This document shows positions 1-7,389 of a stretch of DNA of 7,484 nt, in pieces. A program made the translations under genes and the position numbers. The first letter of the stretch is position 1. Each line of letters opens with the position of its first letter. The DNA is from Bacteroidota bacterium. GTDB lineage: Bacteria; Bacteroidota; Bacteroidia; J057. Below the pieces are notes generated by a model. The model did not search any database and was not told the DNA's origin. It was given only the letters and a program-made list of their open reading frames with translations. Where the stretch lies: assembly GCA_963169475.1 (NCBI GenBank), contig CAUJFT010000425.1:1-7484 (forward strand), given 5' to 3'.

Positions 1-1590
1 GTACTGTCGGGGCTAAAGAGTAACCTTTCTAATATGGGAAAAGCCACTACTATAGAGCATGACTTCCAAGCCTTACTTTGTATTGATGACAGAGAGTGTT
101 CTTTTCATGGTTACGTTGAAATGCTTGCGCCGGCTTGTCAGACTTTCAATACACCGGGTTTTTTTGGAGTAGAGTTTTATTACAAACCTGTACATAGTAA
201 CTCTATTACTAAGCAATGCCCTGCCCCAGTTACTCCCAAATATTTGATAAAAGAAATAGGAGCAAGCCCTAAAAGTGAAAAAGACATACATTTCTCCGGA
301 AATACAGATGGGCTTTTTCGTGGCTTATTGATTTCACAAACCGTAGGTTTCTTTTCTGCCCTAAAACTTGCCCTCAATATCTTTCGCCCTTCCTTCAGCC
401 CTGCTACAAGTGCTTCTTTTCGCCACATGGACGAGGTCTCAACCCTGACCGTAGAGAATCAATCTCCTTCAGATATAGAAAATGGATTACAAATAGGGTT
501 TACATTAGATGAAATGGTAGTGAGAGTAGAGAACGTATTGAGAAGTATAGGATTTACCCAGCACTTTGCCCCTCTAATATATGCCTTTGGGCATGGTTCT
601 ACGAGTGTCAATAATACGCATTATGCTGGTTATGATTGCGGAGCTTGCTCCGGAAGACCCGGCTCTGTCAATGCAAGAGTATTTAGTTTTATGGCAAATC
701 ACCCCAAAGTAAGGGAAGCTCTTCGTATTCGTGGCATTGACATTCCGGATACCAGCCGATTTGTAGGGGGGCTTCATGATACCACACGGGACGATATTAC
801 ATTTTATGATGAATCCTATCTTAACGCTGAACTGATGGAAAAGCATCTTAAAAACAAAGCCATTTTTGCACAGGCGTTGGCACTAAATGCCAAAGAACGT
901 TCCAGACGGTTTGAAACGATTGATACGCGACTAAGCCCGGCAGAGATTCATGAGAAAGTAAAAAGACGTTCGGTTTCTTTATTCGAACCAAGACCAGAAT
1001 TAAATCATGCAACAAATGCACTATGCTTTGTAGGAAGGAGAGAGTTGTCGGCAAATCTTTTTCTTGACAGAAGGGCATTTATGAACTCCTTTGATTATCG
1101 TGCAGATGCAGAAGGTGATTATCTTGCAGGGATTATGAATGCTGTAGCACCTGTTTGCGGAGGAATAAATCTTGAATACTTTTTTTCCCGTACAGATAAT
1201 CATAAGTTAGGAGCTGGCACCAAGCTCCCTCATAACGTAATGGGGTTAGTCGGAGTAGCAAACGGGATAGACGGAGACCTAAGAACAGGCTTACCCTCCC
1301 AAATGATTGAGGCACATGACCCTATACGATTATTGGTAATTGTAGAGCATTTTCCGGACATCGTTCTGCGTAGTATACAAAAAAACCCTGCTACTTATGA
1401 GTGGTTTGAAAATGATTGGATTCACCTCATCGCAGTAGTGCCTAATACCACTGACCTCTATTTGTTCAGGAAAGGGACGTTCATACCCTACCACCCACTA
1501 ATCCAAGAGGTGCCATTGATGGAGGATATTACAAGACTGATAGAGGCTTCTTACGAAAACCTACCGGTTTACAGAATAAAACAAATTTAG
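1..1590 (+). CDS. dabA: DabA (DUF2309/UPF0753), inorganic carbon transporter subunit; 5'-truncated by window edge
   Basis: The frame is open from base 1, so the Met at 34 is internal and the gene starts upstream; 529 codons are visible. DabA is the cytoplasmic, zinc-binding, beta-carbonic-anhydrase-like subunit of the DAB system. With a membrane DabB it is thought to couple ion motive force to vectorial CO2 hydration, accumulating bicarbonate. Counting from base 1, the CIDDRE motif gives Cys27, Asp29 and Arg31 (the CxDxR pattern of beta-carbonic anhydrases). The GHGSTSVNN...YDCGACSG block gives His198 and Cys213. The 15-residue His-Cys spacing matches the zinc ligands His524/Cys539 described for Halothiobacillus DabA, and Cys27/Asp29 match Cys351/Asp353. 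The conserved GGINLEYFFSR, GAGTKLPHNV and DGDLRTGLP motifs follow near residues 380-440. By homology some 320 or more N-terminal residues are missing. All visible catalytic residues are intact. It heads the visible operon, 38 bases before the ND5-like gene. Family call is secure; in vivo activity is inferred. Confidence 0.95.
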   Translation, partial: VLSGLKSNLSNMGKATTIEHDFQALLCIDDRECSFHGYVEMLAPACQTFNTPGFFGVEFYYKPVHSNSITKQCPAPVTPKYLIKEIGASPKSEKDIHFSGNTDGLFRGLLISQTVGFFSALKLALNIFRPSFSPATSASFRHMDEVSTLTVENQSPSDIENGLQIGFTLDEMVVRVENVLRSIGFTQHFAPLIYAFGHGSTSVNNTHYAGYDCGACSGRPGSVNARVFSFMANHPKVREALRIRGIDIPDTSRFVGGLHDTTRDDITFYDESYLNAELMEKHLKNKAIFAQALALNAKERSRRFETIDTRLSPAEIHEKVKRRSVSLFEPRPELNHATNALCFVGRRELSANLFLDRRAFMNSFDYRADAEGDYLAGIMNAVAPVCGGINLEYFFSRTDNHKLGAGTKLPHNVMGLVGVANGIDGDLRTGLPSQMIEAHDPIRLLVIVEHFPDIVLRSIQKNPATYEWFENDWIHLIAVVPNTTDLYLFRKGTFIPYHPLIQEVPLMEDITRLIEASYENLPVYRIKQI

Positions 1591-1628
1591 TACCCACCCA
1601 GCATTTTTCAATCTGATAAAAAAATAAA

Positions 1629-3497
1629 ATGAGTGCTTTAATTTTGGGTTTTATATTGATTCCATTCGTTGGTTTTCTAGTTAGCTTGGTTATCCCCAAG
1701 GAAAAAGAAGCCTTACTTTCTATATCGGCTTTCTTGACTGCCGGTATTCAACTTAGTGGAATCTTGACTTACTCCGTATATTGGATTTATAAGGGACACC
1801 CGTCCTTAAATTTAAAAGAAATTCCCTTGTTTGAGTCCAGAGGATATATTTTTTATCTTGATTTTTATTTTGATAAAATAGGAGCAGTGTTTTTGATAAC
1901 GGGTGCGTTCCTTACTTTCCTTGTAACGATTTATAGCCGTTATTACCTCCATAGAGAATCGGGATACAAGCGTTTTTTTAATACTATCCTCCTTTTTTAT
2001 GTGGGTTATAATCTTACGGTTTTGTCCGGTAACTTTGAAACACTTTTCATTGGGTGGGAGCTTTTAGGAATCTCCTCATTCCTCCTGATAGCCTTTTATC
2101 GGGAAAGGTATCTCCCCGTTAAAAATGCGTTAAAGGTCTTTTCTATTTATAGAATTGGAGACGTAGGACTTGTATTGGCCATGTGGGCAAGCCATCATTT
2201 GTGGAATGAAAACATTTCCTTTGCAAAACTTAATGATTTCAGCTTGGTACATCAGCACCTAAACGAACATAGCATTACCGGTGCATTTATTTCCCTGATG
2301 ATTTTAGTTACGGCTGCTACTAAATCCGCACAATTACCCTTTTCCTCTTGGCTTTCCAGAGCCATGGAAGGTCCCACTCCTTCTAGTGCTATTTTTTATG
2401 GTTCGCTTTCTGTTCATTTGGGCGCATTTCTTATGTTACGTACTTATCCTTTTTGGCATCAGCAGCATAGTATCCAACTTTTGATTATTTTGATTGGATT
2501 AAGCACAAGCATTATCTCGGTTACAATCGCAAGGGTTCAGTCCTCTGTAAAGAGCAAAATTGCCTATGCTTCTATCGGGCAGATTGGATTAATTTTTATA
2601 GAAATTGCTTTGGGTTTTGAGAAGTTAGCCTTGTTACATTTTGCAGGGAACGCTTTTTTGAGAACGTATCAACTATTGGTATCGCCGTCCGTGGTAAGTT
2701 ATTTGATTCGCGAACAATTTTACCATTATGTGCCAAAGTTACAGAGCATTGAAGATTCTTTTCCCAAAAGAATAGAATACTCTATTTATTTGTTAAGCCT
2801 GAAAGAATGGGAGCTGGATTCCTTGATGAATTATCTGATATGGAAGCCATTAAAGAACGTAGGAAGAAAATTAGATTTTCTAACAATAAAGCGACTATTG
2901 ATACTATTCGTTCCGATTTATTGTATCGGGCTATTGATTTCTGTAAAAGCTAATCTTTTGCCTGACGAAATTACCGGATACCTCCCCTACCCCTTCTCTA
3001 TCATTGGTTTAGTTATGGTTTTAAAGGCTTTTTCAGAAAGGCACCGGCCAAGATTAAGCTGGCTACTCGTTATTATGAACCACTTATGGGTATTACTCGC
3101 TATTTCTTTCAACGAGGGTTTTGGAGCAAAGGAAACGGTTACTTACCTTGGCGGAGTATTTATCTCTGGAATAATTGGCTACGCTTGTCTGTCGAAGCTA
3201 AAATCTATGGAAGAGGATTACGGACTTAACCGGTTTTATGGATACTCCTATGAGTACCCCAAGCTATCTCTCCTTTTTCTGCTTTCCTGTTTGGGATTAA
3301 TGGCGTTTCCCATTACCCCTACTTTCATCGGAGAAGACATTATCTTCAACCATATACACGCAAACCAATTAGTATTAGCGTTCTTTACCGCACTAAGTTT
3401 CGTAGTAATGGGTATTGCCATCTTTCGAATTTATGCGCGCTTGTTTTTGGGACCTTACACCAAAAAACACCTTGAAATGCCTATCAAATCTGCTTAA
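1629..3497 (+). CDS. ND5/NuoL-like proton-conducting membrane subunit, probable DabB-type partner of DabA
   Basis: A 622-residue polytopic membrane protein of the NuoL/ND5/MrpA antiporter-like family, with about 15 or more hydrophobic segments. Core family motifs are visible: FIGWELLGISSFLL (Glu144, same number as the TM5 channel Glu of E. coli NuoL), AATKSAQLPFSSWLSRAMEGPTP (Lys232, equivalent to NuoL Lys229) and KIAYASIGQIGLIF near residue 310. Next to dabA, and with no other complex I genes in view, its likely job is the ion-conducting DabB role rather than respiration. Oddities: the TM11 motif reads LLHFAGNAFLR, so His337 is kept but NuoL His338 and Lys342 correspond to Asn341 and Arg345. 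A long segment (about residues 350-555, with a polar loop and several extra helices) precedes a late FPITPTFIGEDIIF motif, where NuoL has SKD. It is longer than the usual DabB of roughly 500-560 residues. The ATG at 1629 follows an A-rich leader without Shine-Dalgarno. The family is certain; the DabB role is inferred from context. Confidence 0.85.
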   Translation: MSALILGFILIPFVGFLVSLVIPKEKEALLSISAFLTAGIQLSGILTYSVYWIYKGHPSLNLKEIPLFESRGYIFYLDFYFDKIGAVFLITGAFLTFLVTIYSRYYLHRESGYKRFFNTILLFYVGYNLTVLSGNFETLFIGWELLGISSFLLIAFYRERYLPVKNALKVFSIYRIGDVGLVLAMWASHHLWNENISFAKLNDFSLVHQHLNEHSITGAFISLMILVTAATKSAQLPFSSWLSRAMEGPTPSSAIFYGSLSVHLGAFLMLRTYPFWHQQHSIQLLIILIGLSTSIISVTIARVQSSVKSKIAYASIGQIGLIFIEIALGFEKLALLHFAGNAFLRTYQLLVSPSVVSYLIREQFYHYVPKLQSIEDSFPKRIEYSIYLLSLKEWELDSLMNYLIWKPLKNVGRKLDFLTIKRLLILFVPIYCIGLLISVKANLLPDEITGYLPYPFSIIGLVMVLKAFSERHRPRLSWLLVIMNHLWVLLAISFNEGFGAKETVTYLGGVFISGIIGYACLSKLKSMEEDYGLNRFYGYSYEYPKLSLLFLLSCLGLMAFPITPTFIGEDIIFNHIHANQLVLAFFTALSFVVMGIAIFRIYARLFLGPYTKKHLEMPIKSA

Positions 3498-3530
3498 TCG
3501 TTTTTTAAATATCTAAATCATCAAATCAAA

Positions 3531-4856
3531 ATGAATTGTATAAAAATAACGGGTATTCTTTTTATCGGATTATTATGGGTCTCTTTTGCCTATGCACAAT
3601 CGAACGAACTTAAATTTAAACTTAACGAAGAGGGTGATAAGTATATAAAAGCTACTTTTATGAACCAAACATGGGTCCAACTAAATCATAGCAACCCGGG
3701 TACTATGGTTCAAGGAGAAGCCGCAAATTATACCCTAAATATTGGATTAAGACGCACAAGGATGCAGCTTTATGGCAAGCTAAACGACCATGTTTTTTTC
3801 TATACCCAATTTGGAATGAATAGCTTCAACTTTTTGTCTCAAAATAGTGGAAATCGTAAGTTACAAGCGTTCTTCCACGATGCCCTTGCCGAATATTGGG
3901 TATTTAAACAAAAAGATTGGCTCAAAATTGGAGGAGGATTAACGATTGCAAACGGACTTTCTCGGTTTTCACAACCGTCTGTGGGTAGCATTATGACCAT
4001 GGACGTACCGGTCTTTGCGCAGGCAACTGTGGACCAAACTGACGAATTTTCCCGAAAATTGAGTATTTATGCAAGGGGGCAAGTGGGTAAACTCGATTAT
4101 AGGCTTGTTTTTAGCGACCCTTTTCCTATTTCTACTAATGGTCAAGCAGTTCCTGCCTTGAGTGAAAACGCTACTTTTTCCCCCAAGGGACATTCCAAAC
4201 AATACCAAGCCTTTTTTATCTGGAATTTATGGGACAAAGAGCCTCATGTTCTCCCGTATATGACAGGCACTTATCTTGGTGAGAAGAAAGTCTTGAACAT
4301 CGAAGCCGGTGGAATATGGCAAAATAATGCGTTGTGGAGAAAGACTACTACGAATAATACCGTTGATACAGTATATGATGACCTAAAAATGGCTTCTGTT
4401 GCTGTTTACTTAGACGCTCCAGTTTCTACTAGTAAAAAGACCGCTATTTCTGCCTATCTGGGATACTTTTATACGAATTACGGGAAAAATTATATTCGAA
4501 ACAACGGCATTATGAATCCTGCAAACGGGGTAATTGGAAATAGCTTTAGCGGAGGCGGAAACGCTTACCCCATGTTTGGTACGGGGCATGTGATTTACGG
4601 ACAGGCAGGCTTCTTGCTGCCTGAATCACTTGTAAAAGCAGGGGTATTTATGCCTTATGTCTCCAGCACCTGGGCTAATTTCGACCGACTTAATTCTCCC
4701 GTTTTTGTATGGGATGTCGGTCTCAATTGGTTTATTAAAGGACACAGTAGTAAAATCACTTTGGATTATCAGCAAAGACCCGTACTGGATAATCAGACCC
4801 TCCGTACTTCTTCTCGGCGTGGGCAGACCTCTTTGCAATATCAAGTTTCTTTTTGA
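3531..4856 (+). CDS. Outer-membrane porin, phosphate-selective porin O/P-like
   Basis: A 441-residue predicted outer-membrane beta-barrel. Residues 1-22 form a signal peptide (one Lys, then a hydrophobic core ILFIGLLWVSF, ending AYA) with probable cleavage before Gln23, common in Bacteroidota. The mature part has alternating hydrophobic/polar strands rich in Tyr, Trp, Phe and Gly, for example LNIGLRRTRMQLYGKLNDHVFFYTQFG near residues 70-100. The chain ends in Phe (LQYQVSF), the classic C-terminal barrel signature recognised by the BAM machinery. The RRTRMQLYGKL block and overall layout resemble the Porin_O_P (OprO/OprP) group, whose members pass small anions such as phosphate. No TonB box or plug domain is seen, so it is not a TonB-dependent receptor. 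It lies 33 bases after the ND5-like gene and 57 before SulP, so it is probably co-transcribed. Context suggests bicarbonate or general anion passage, but phosphate or sulfate is equally possible from sequence alone. Confidence 0.75.
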   Translation: MNCIKITGILFIGLLWVSFAYAQSNELKFKLNEEGDKYIKATFMNQTWVQLNHSNPGTMVQGEAANYTLNIGLRRTRMQLYGKLNDHVFFYTQFGMNSFNFLSQNSGNRKLQAFFHDALAEYWVFKQKDWLKIGGGLTIANGLSRFSQPSVGSIMTMDVPVFAQATVDQTDEFSRKLSIYARGQVGKLDYRLVFSDPFPISTNGQAVPALSENATFSPKGHSKQYQAFFIWNLWDKEPHVLPYMTGTYLGEKKVLNIEAGGIWQNNALWRKTTTNNTVDTVYDDLKMASVAVYLDAPVSTSKKTAISAYLGYFYTNYGKNYIRNNGIMNPANGVIGNSFSGGGNAYPMFGTGHVIYGQAGFLLPESLVKAGVFMPYVSSTWANFDRLNSPVFVWDVGLNWFIKGHSSKITLDYQQRPVLDNQTLRTSSRRGQTSLQYQVSF

Positions 4857-4913
4857 GCCAAAACTGTTTTTTCAATTGATTAATTTATTTTAAAACCTTA
4901 GTATTCTAATATC

Positions 4914-6509
4914 ATGTCATCAAATAAAAAAAATATTCCCTTAGATGGATTCAAGGGACTTACAGAGAATTTCTCTTCTGATGCTACTTCCGGCTTCATC
5001 GTGTTTTTGCTCGCGCTGCCCCTTAGCCTTGGGATAGCCAAAGCCTCCGAATTTCCCCCCTTGATGGGGCTAATTACTGCCATCATTGGTGGGCTTATCG
5101 TGAGTCTAATAATGGGTTCGCAACTTACCATTAAGGGACCCGCCGCAGGGTTAATTGTCATTGTATCAGGAGCCGTTTCTGAATTTGGAGGAGGGGAAAC
5201 CGGCTGGCATCTTGCCTTAGGCGCGATGGTTGTAGCCGGGATTATTCAGATACTATTCGGAGTATTTAAGTTAGGGAAATTGGTAGATTTTTTTCCGCTT
5301 TCCGCCATTCATGGAATGCTTGCCGCAATTGGGATAATCATTATCATCAAACAAATTCCGGTATTATTAGACCTCAACCCTGCCCTAACAAAGGGAAAAG
5401 GACCGCTCTACATGATAGCAGAAATTCCGGAATATATCCGGCAGTTAGACCCAAAAGCAACGCTAATCGGTATTATTAGTTTATGGATAATGATGCACTG
5501 GCATGAGGTAAAAATCGGTTTCCTCAAAAAAATCCCCGCCCCGCTAATCGTTTTATTGGTAGCAATCCCCGCAGAGTTAATTCTGGACTTTCAACACACG
5601 GAGCCGGCTTATGCACTCGTCCACATTGGAAATCTTATGGATAATGTTCGGGTAAATGTTGATTTTTCCGGTATTTCTCAGACAGGAATCTTCATTAAGT
5701 ATGTGGTAATGTTCGCGTTGGTAGGCACGCTTGAATCACTGCTTACCGTAAAAGCTATTGACTTAATGGACCCTTACAAAAGAAAAGCAAATACAAATCA
5801 AGACCTAATTGGTATAGGTATTGGGAATACTATTTCTGCCATTCTGGGGGGATTGCCTATGATTTCGGAAGTTGCGAGAAGTGCTGCTAATGTAAATAGC
5901 GGAGCCAAAACAAGATGGGCAAACTTTTTTCACGGGTTTTTTATCTTAAGCTTTGTATTATTGGCTTCCCGCTATATTGAAATGATACCGAATACTGCAC
6001 TTGCTGCAATGCTAATTACAGTAGGGATTAAACTTGCGCACCCCAAGGAGTTTATTCACACATTCCAATTAGGAAAAGAACAGCTTGCTATTTTTCTGGT
6101 TACCATATTCGTTACTTTGTATGAGGATTTACTGATGGGAATTGCAGCAGGGATTCTCCTAAAAATGGTCATTCATCTTTGGAATGGAGTGCCCATAAGC
6201 TCTTTTTTCAAAGCACAAGCTACGGTTTCCTTTGAAGGGGACACTTATTTGGTAGAAATTGATAAAGCCGCTATTTTCACAAACGGAATCGCTATCAAAC
6301 GCAAACTATATGAAATTCCAACAGGCTTCAACGTGATTATTGACCTCAACAAAACACGCCTCGTAGATCATTCCTTTATGGAAATGTTAGAGCAGTTTAA
6401 AACCGATTATGAGGACACAAAAGGGAAAGTGATTGTTCAGGGATTAGAATCTCATTTGCCTCTGTCGCCTCACGAACTTTCAGCAAGGAAAAAACCGGTT
6501 ACTGTTTGA
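4914..6509 (+). CDS. SulP family inorganic anion transporter with C-terminal STAS domain (candidate bicarbonate transporter)
   Basis: A 531-residue inner-membrane anion carrier of the SulP/SLC26 family. The N-terminal motif FIVFLLALPLSLGIAKASEFPP (about residues 28-49) and the GPAAGL signature at 75-80 (TM3 anion-site region) are diagnostic. The TLESLLTVKAIDLMDP, NQDLIGIGIGNTISAILGGLP and EVARSAANVNSGAKTRWANFFHG blocks follow near residues 275-345. After the last helices (about residue 425) comes a STAS domain with VIIDLNKTRLVDHSFMEML (Asp477, Asp485), closing with GLESHLPLSPHELSARKK. SulP members carry sulfate, bicarbonate or other anions, and cyanobacterial BicA is a Na+-dependent bicarbonate transporter of this family. 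Sharing an operon with dabA favours bicarbonate here, but substrate cannot be read from sequence. Length and architecture are normal and no carbonic anhydrase is fused. The ATG at 4914 is the first good start, with no clear Shine-Dalgarno. It is the last gene before a strong terminator. Confidence 0.92.
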   Translation: MSSNKKNIPLDGFKGLTENFSSDATSGFIVFLLALPLSLGIAKASEFPPLMGLITAIIGGLIVSLIMGSQLTIKGPAAGLIVIVSGAVSEFGGGETGWHLALGAMVVAGIIQILFGVFKLGKLVDFFPLSAIHGMLAAIGIIIIIKQIPVLLDLNPALTKGKGPLYMIAEIPEYIRQLDPKATLIGIISLWIMMHWHEVKIGFLKKIPAPLIVLLVAIPAELILDFQHTEPAYALVHIGNLMDNVRVNVDFSGISQTGIFIKYVVMFALVGTLESLLTVKAIDLMDPYKRKANTNQDLIGIGIGNTISAILGGLPMISEVARSAANVNSGAKTRWANFFHGFFILSFVLLASRYIEMIPNTALAAMLITVGIKLAHPKEFIHTFQLGKEQLAIFLVTIFVTLYEDLLMGIAAGILLKMVIHLWNGVPISSFFKAQATVSFEGDTYLVEIDKAAIFTNGIAIKRKLYEIPTGFNVIIDLNKTRLVDHSFMEMLEQFKTDYEDTKGKVIVQGLESHLPLSPHELSARKKPVTV

Positions 6510-6523
6510 TAGAGATACTAATT

Positions 6524-6565
6524 AAAATCGCCTTCCCAAAAAAGTTTTTTGGGAAGGCGATTTTT
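6524..6565 (+). terminator. Intrinsic terminator, perfect 20-bp inverted repeat, probably bidirectional
   Basis: Bases 6524-6543 are exactly complementary to 6545-6564, around a single G at 6544. The GC-rich core is TCGCCTTCCC/GGGAAGGCGA, and the inner six A-T pairs would partly open to give a workable loop. A run of T follows on the + strand and a matching A run precedes the stem, so it could stop transcription from either side. It lies 14 bases after the SulP stop codon and marks the end of the dabA-ND5-porin-SulP transcript. Confidence 0.9.
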
Positions 6566-6577
6566 CAGTTATTTTTG

Positions 6578-6585
6578 TATCTTTG
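6578..6585 (+). promoter_or_regulatory. Bacteroidota-type -7 promoter element upstream of amn
   Basis: TATCTTTG matches the Bacteroidota primary-sigma -7 consensus TAnnTTTG at all six fixed positions. It lies just after the terminator and 23 bases before the amn ATG, which puts a start site near 6592 and gives a very short leader. The expected -33 TTG/TTTG box is poorly placed: TTTG at 6548-6551, inside the terminator stem, is 26 bases away rather than about 19-21. The -7 match is seen directly; promoter activity is inferred. Confidence 0.65.
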
Positions 6586-6608
6586 AGAAAAAAATCAAGG
6601 CTTACACC

Positions 6609-7382
6609 ATGCAAACCAAAAAAGAAATCGTACAAGATTGGCTGCCACGCTACACAGGGAGACCCTTAGATACTTTCGGAGAATACATTCTCCTTACCAA
6701 TTTTATTAATTACGTTGAAATGTTTGCCTCCAAGTTTGATGTAGAGGTGATGGGAAGAGACAAACCTATGCAGACGGCTACCGCAGAAAATATTACTATT
6801 ATCAATTTTGGTATGGGTAGTGCGATGGCGGCTACTGTTATGGACTTGCTGTCTGCAATTCACCCCAAAGCGGCATTATTTCTAGGGAAATGCGGCGGAT
6901 TAAAAAAATCTTTGAAAGTGGGAGACCTTATTCTACCGATTGCAGCGATTCGTGGAGAAGGAACCAGTAACGACTATATCATGAAAGAAATCCCTGCTCT
7001 CCCTTCTTTCCGTTTACAACGCTCCGTTTCTAGCATGATTATTAAGCATGACTCGGATTATTGGACGGGTACCGTCTATACGACCAATAGAAGAGTATGG
7101 GAACATGATGAAGTCTTTAAGGAATATCTCCGAAATACCCGCGCAATGGGAATAGATATGGAAACTGCTACCATTTTTATTGTCGGGTTCATCAATGAAA
7201 TTCCGCATGGCGCACTGCTATTGGTCTCTGACCTACCTATGATTGCAGAAGGAGTAAAAACGTCTTCTAAGGATAAGTTGGTTACTGCCTCTTATGCAGA
7301 CAAACATCTTCAAATCGGAATTGACTCTCTGATTGAGCTTGCGCAGTCAGGAGCGTCCGTAAAACACCTTCGTTTTGAATAA
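6609..7382 (+). CDS. amn: AMP nucleosidase, short Bacteroidota-type
   Basis: A 257-residue cytoplasmic enzyme of the purine nucleoside phosphorylase/nucleosidase superfamily, hydrolysing AMP to adenine and ribose 5-phosphate in purine salvage and adenylate balance. Recognisable blocks are WLPRYTGRPLDTFGEYILLT at the N-terminus, RDKPMQTATAENITIINFGMGS (about 50-71), FLGKCGGLK (Gly93-Lys99, the glycine-rich strand-turn), IRGEGTSNDY, YWTGTVYTTNRRVWEHDE, MGIDMETA (Glu185, the nucleoside-binding Met-Glu motif) and LLVSDLPM (Asp208, the likely catalytic acid). All appear intact. It is about half the length of E. coli Amn (484 residues), lacking the long N-terminal regulatory region, as is usual in this phylum. 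The ATG at 6609 is preferred: homology begins at MQTKKEIVQDW, an AAGG lies 8 bases upstream, and the promoter element lies just before it. A TTG-initiated extension to 6549 would run through the terminator stem. It starts a new transcription unit and is not functionally tied to the carbon genes upstream. Confidence 0.93.
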   Translation: MQTKKEIVQDWLPRYTGRPLDTFGEYILLTNFINYVEMFASKFDVEVMGRDKPMQTATAENITIINFGMGSAMAATVMDLLSAIHPKAALFLGKCGGLKKSLKVGDLILPIAAIRGEGTSNDYIMKEIPALPSFRLQRSVSSMIIKHDSDYWTGTVYTTNRRVWEHDEVFKEYLRNTRAMGIDMETATIFIVGFINEIPHGALLLVSDLPMIAEGVKTSSKDKLVTASYADKHLQIGIDSLIELAQSGASVKHLRFE

Positions 7383-7389
7383 ACAATAT

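Noticed and set aside
34..36. ATG at 34 as the start of dabA
   Set aside because: The frame is open to base 1 with no stop, and the protein would begin only 15 residues before the zinc-binding Cys, lacking the large N-terminal part of DabA. It is an internal Met of a gene truncated by the window.
1629..3497. Respiratory complex I subunit NuoL
   Set aside because: No other nuo genes are in view, dabA is directly adjacent, and the C-terminal half and TM11 residues depart from NuoL. A DabB-type role fits better.
4657..4893. 78-codon open frame on + strand overlapping the end of the porin gene
   Set aside because: It lies in another frame of a convincingly coding region, ends in the AT-rich gap and resembles no family; it is a shadow of the porin gene.
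4876..4906. Possible internal promoter before SulP: TTG at 4876-4878 and TAGTATTC at 4899-4906
   Set aside because: The spacing (20 bases) is good, but the -7 box matches only four of six fixed positions and would make the transcript nearly leaderless. In an AT-rich gap this is likely chance.
4857..4913. Terminator between porin and SulP
   Set aside because: The gap has T-rich runs but no stable GC-containing stem, so readthrough into SulP is more likely.
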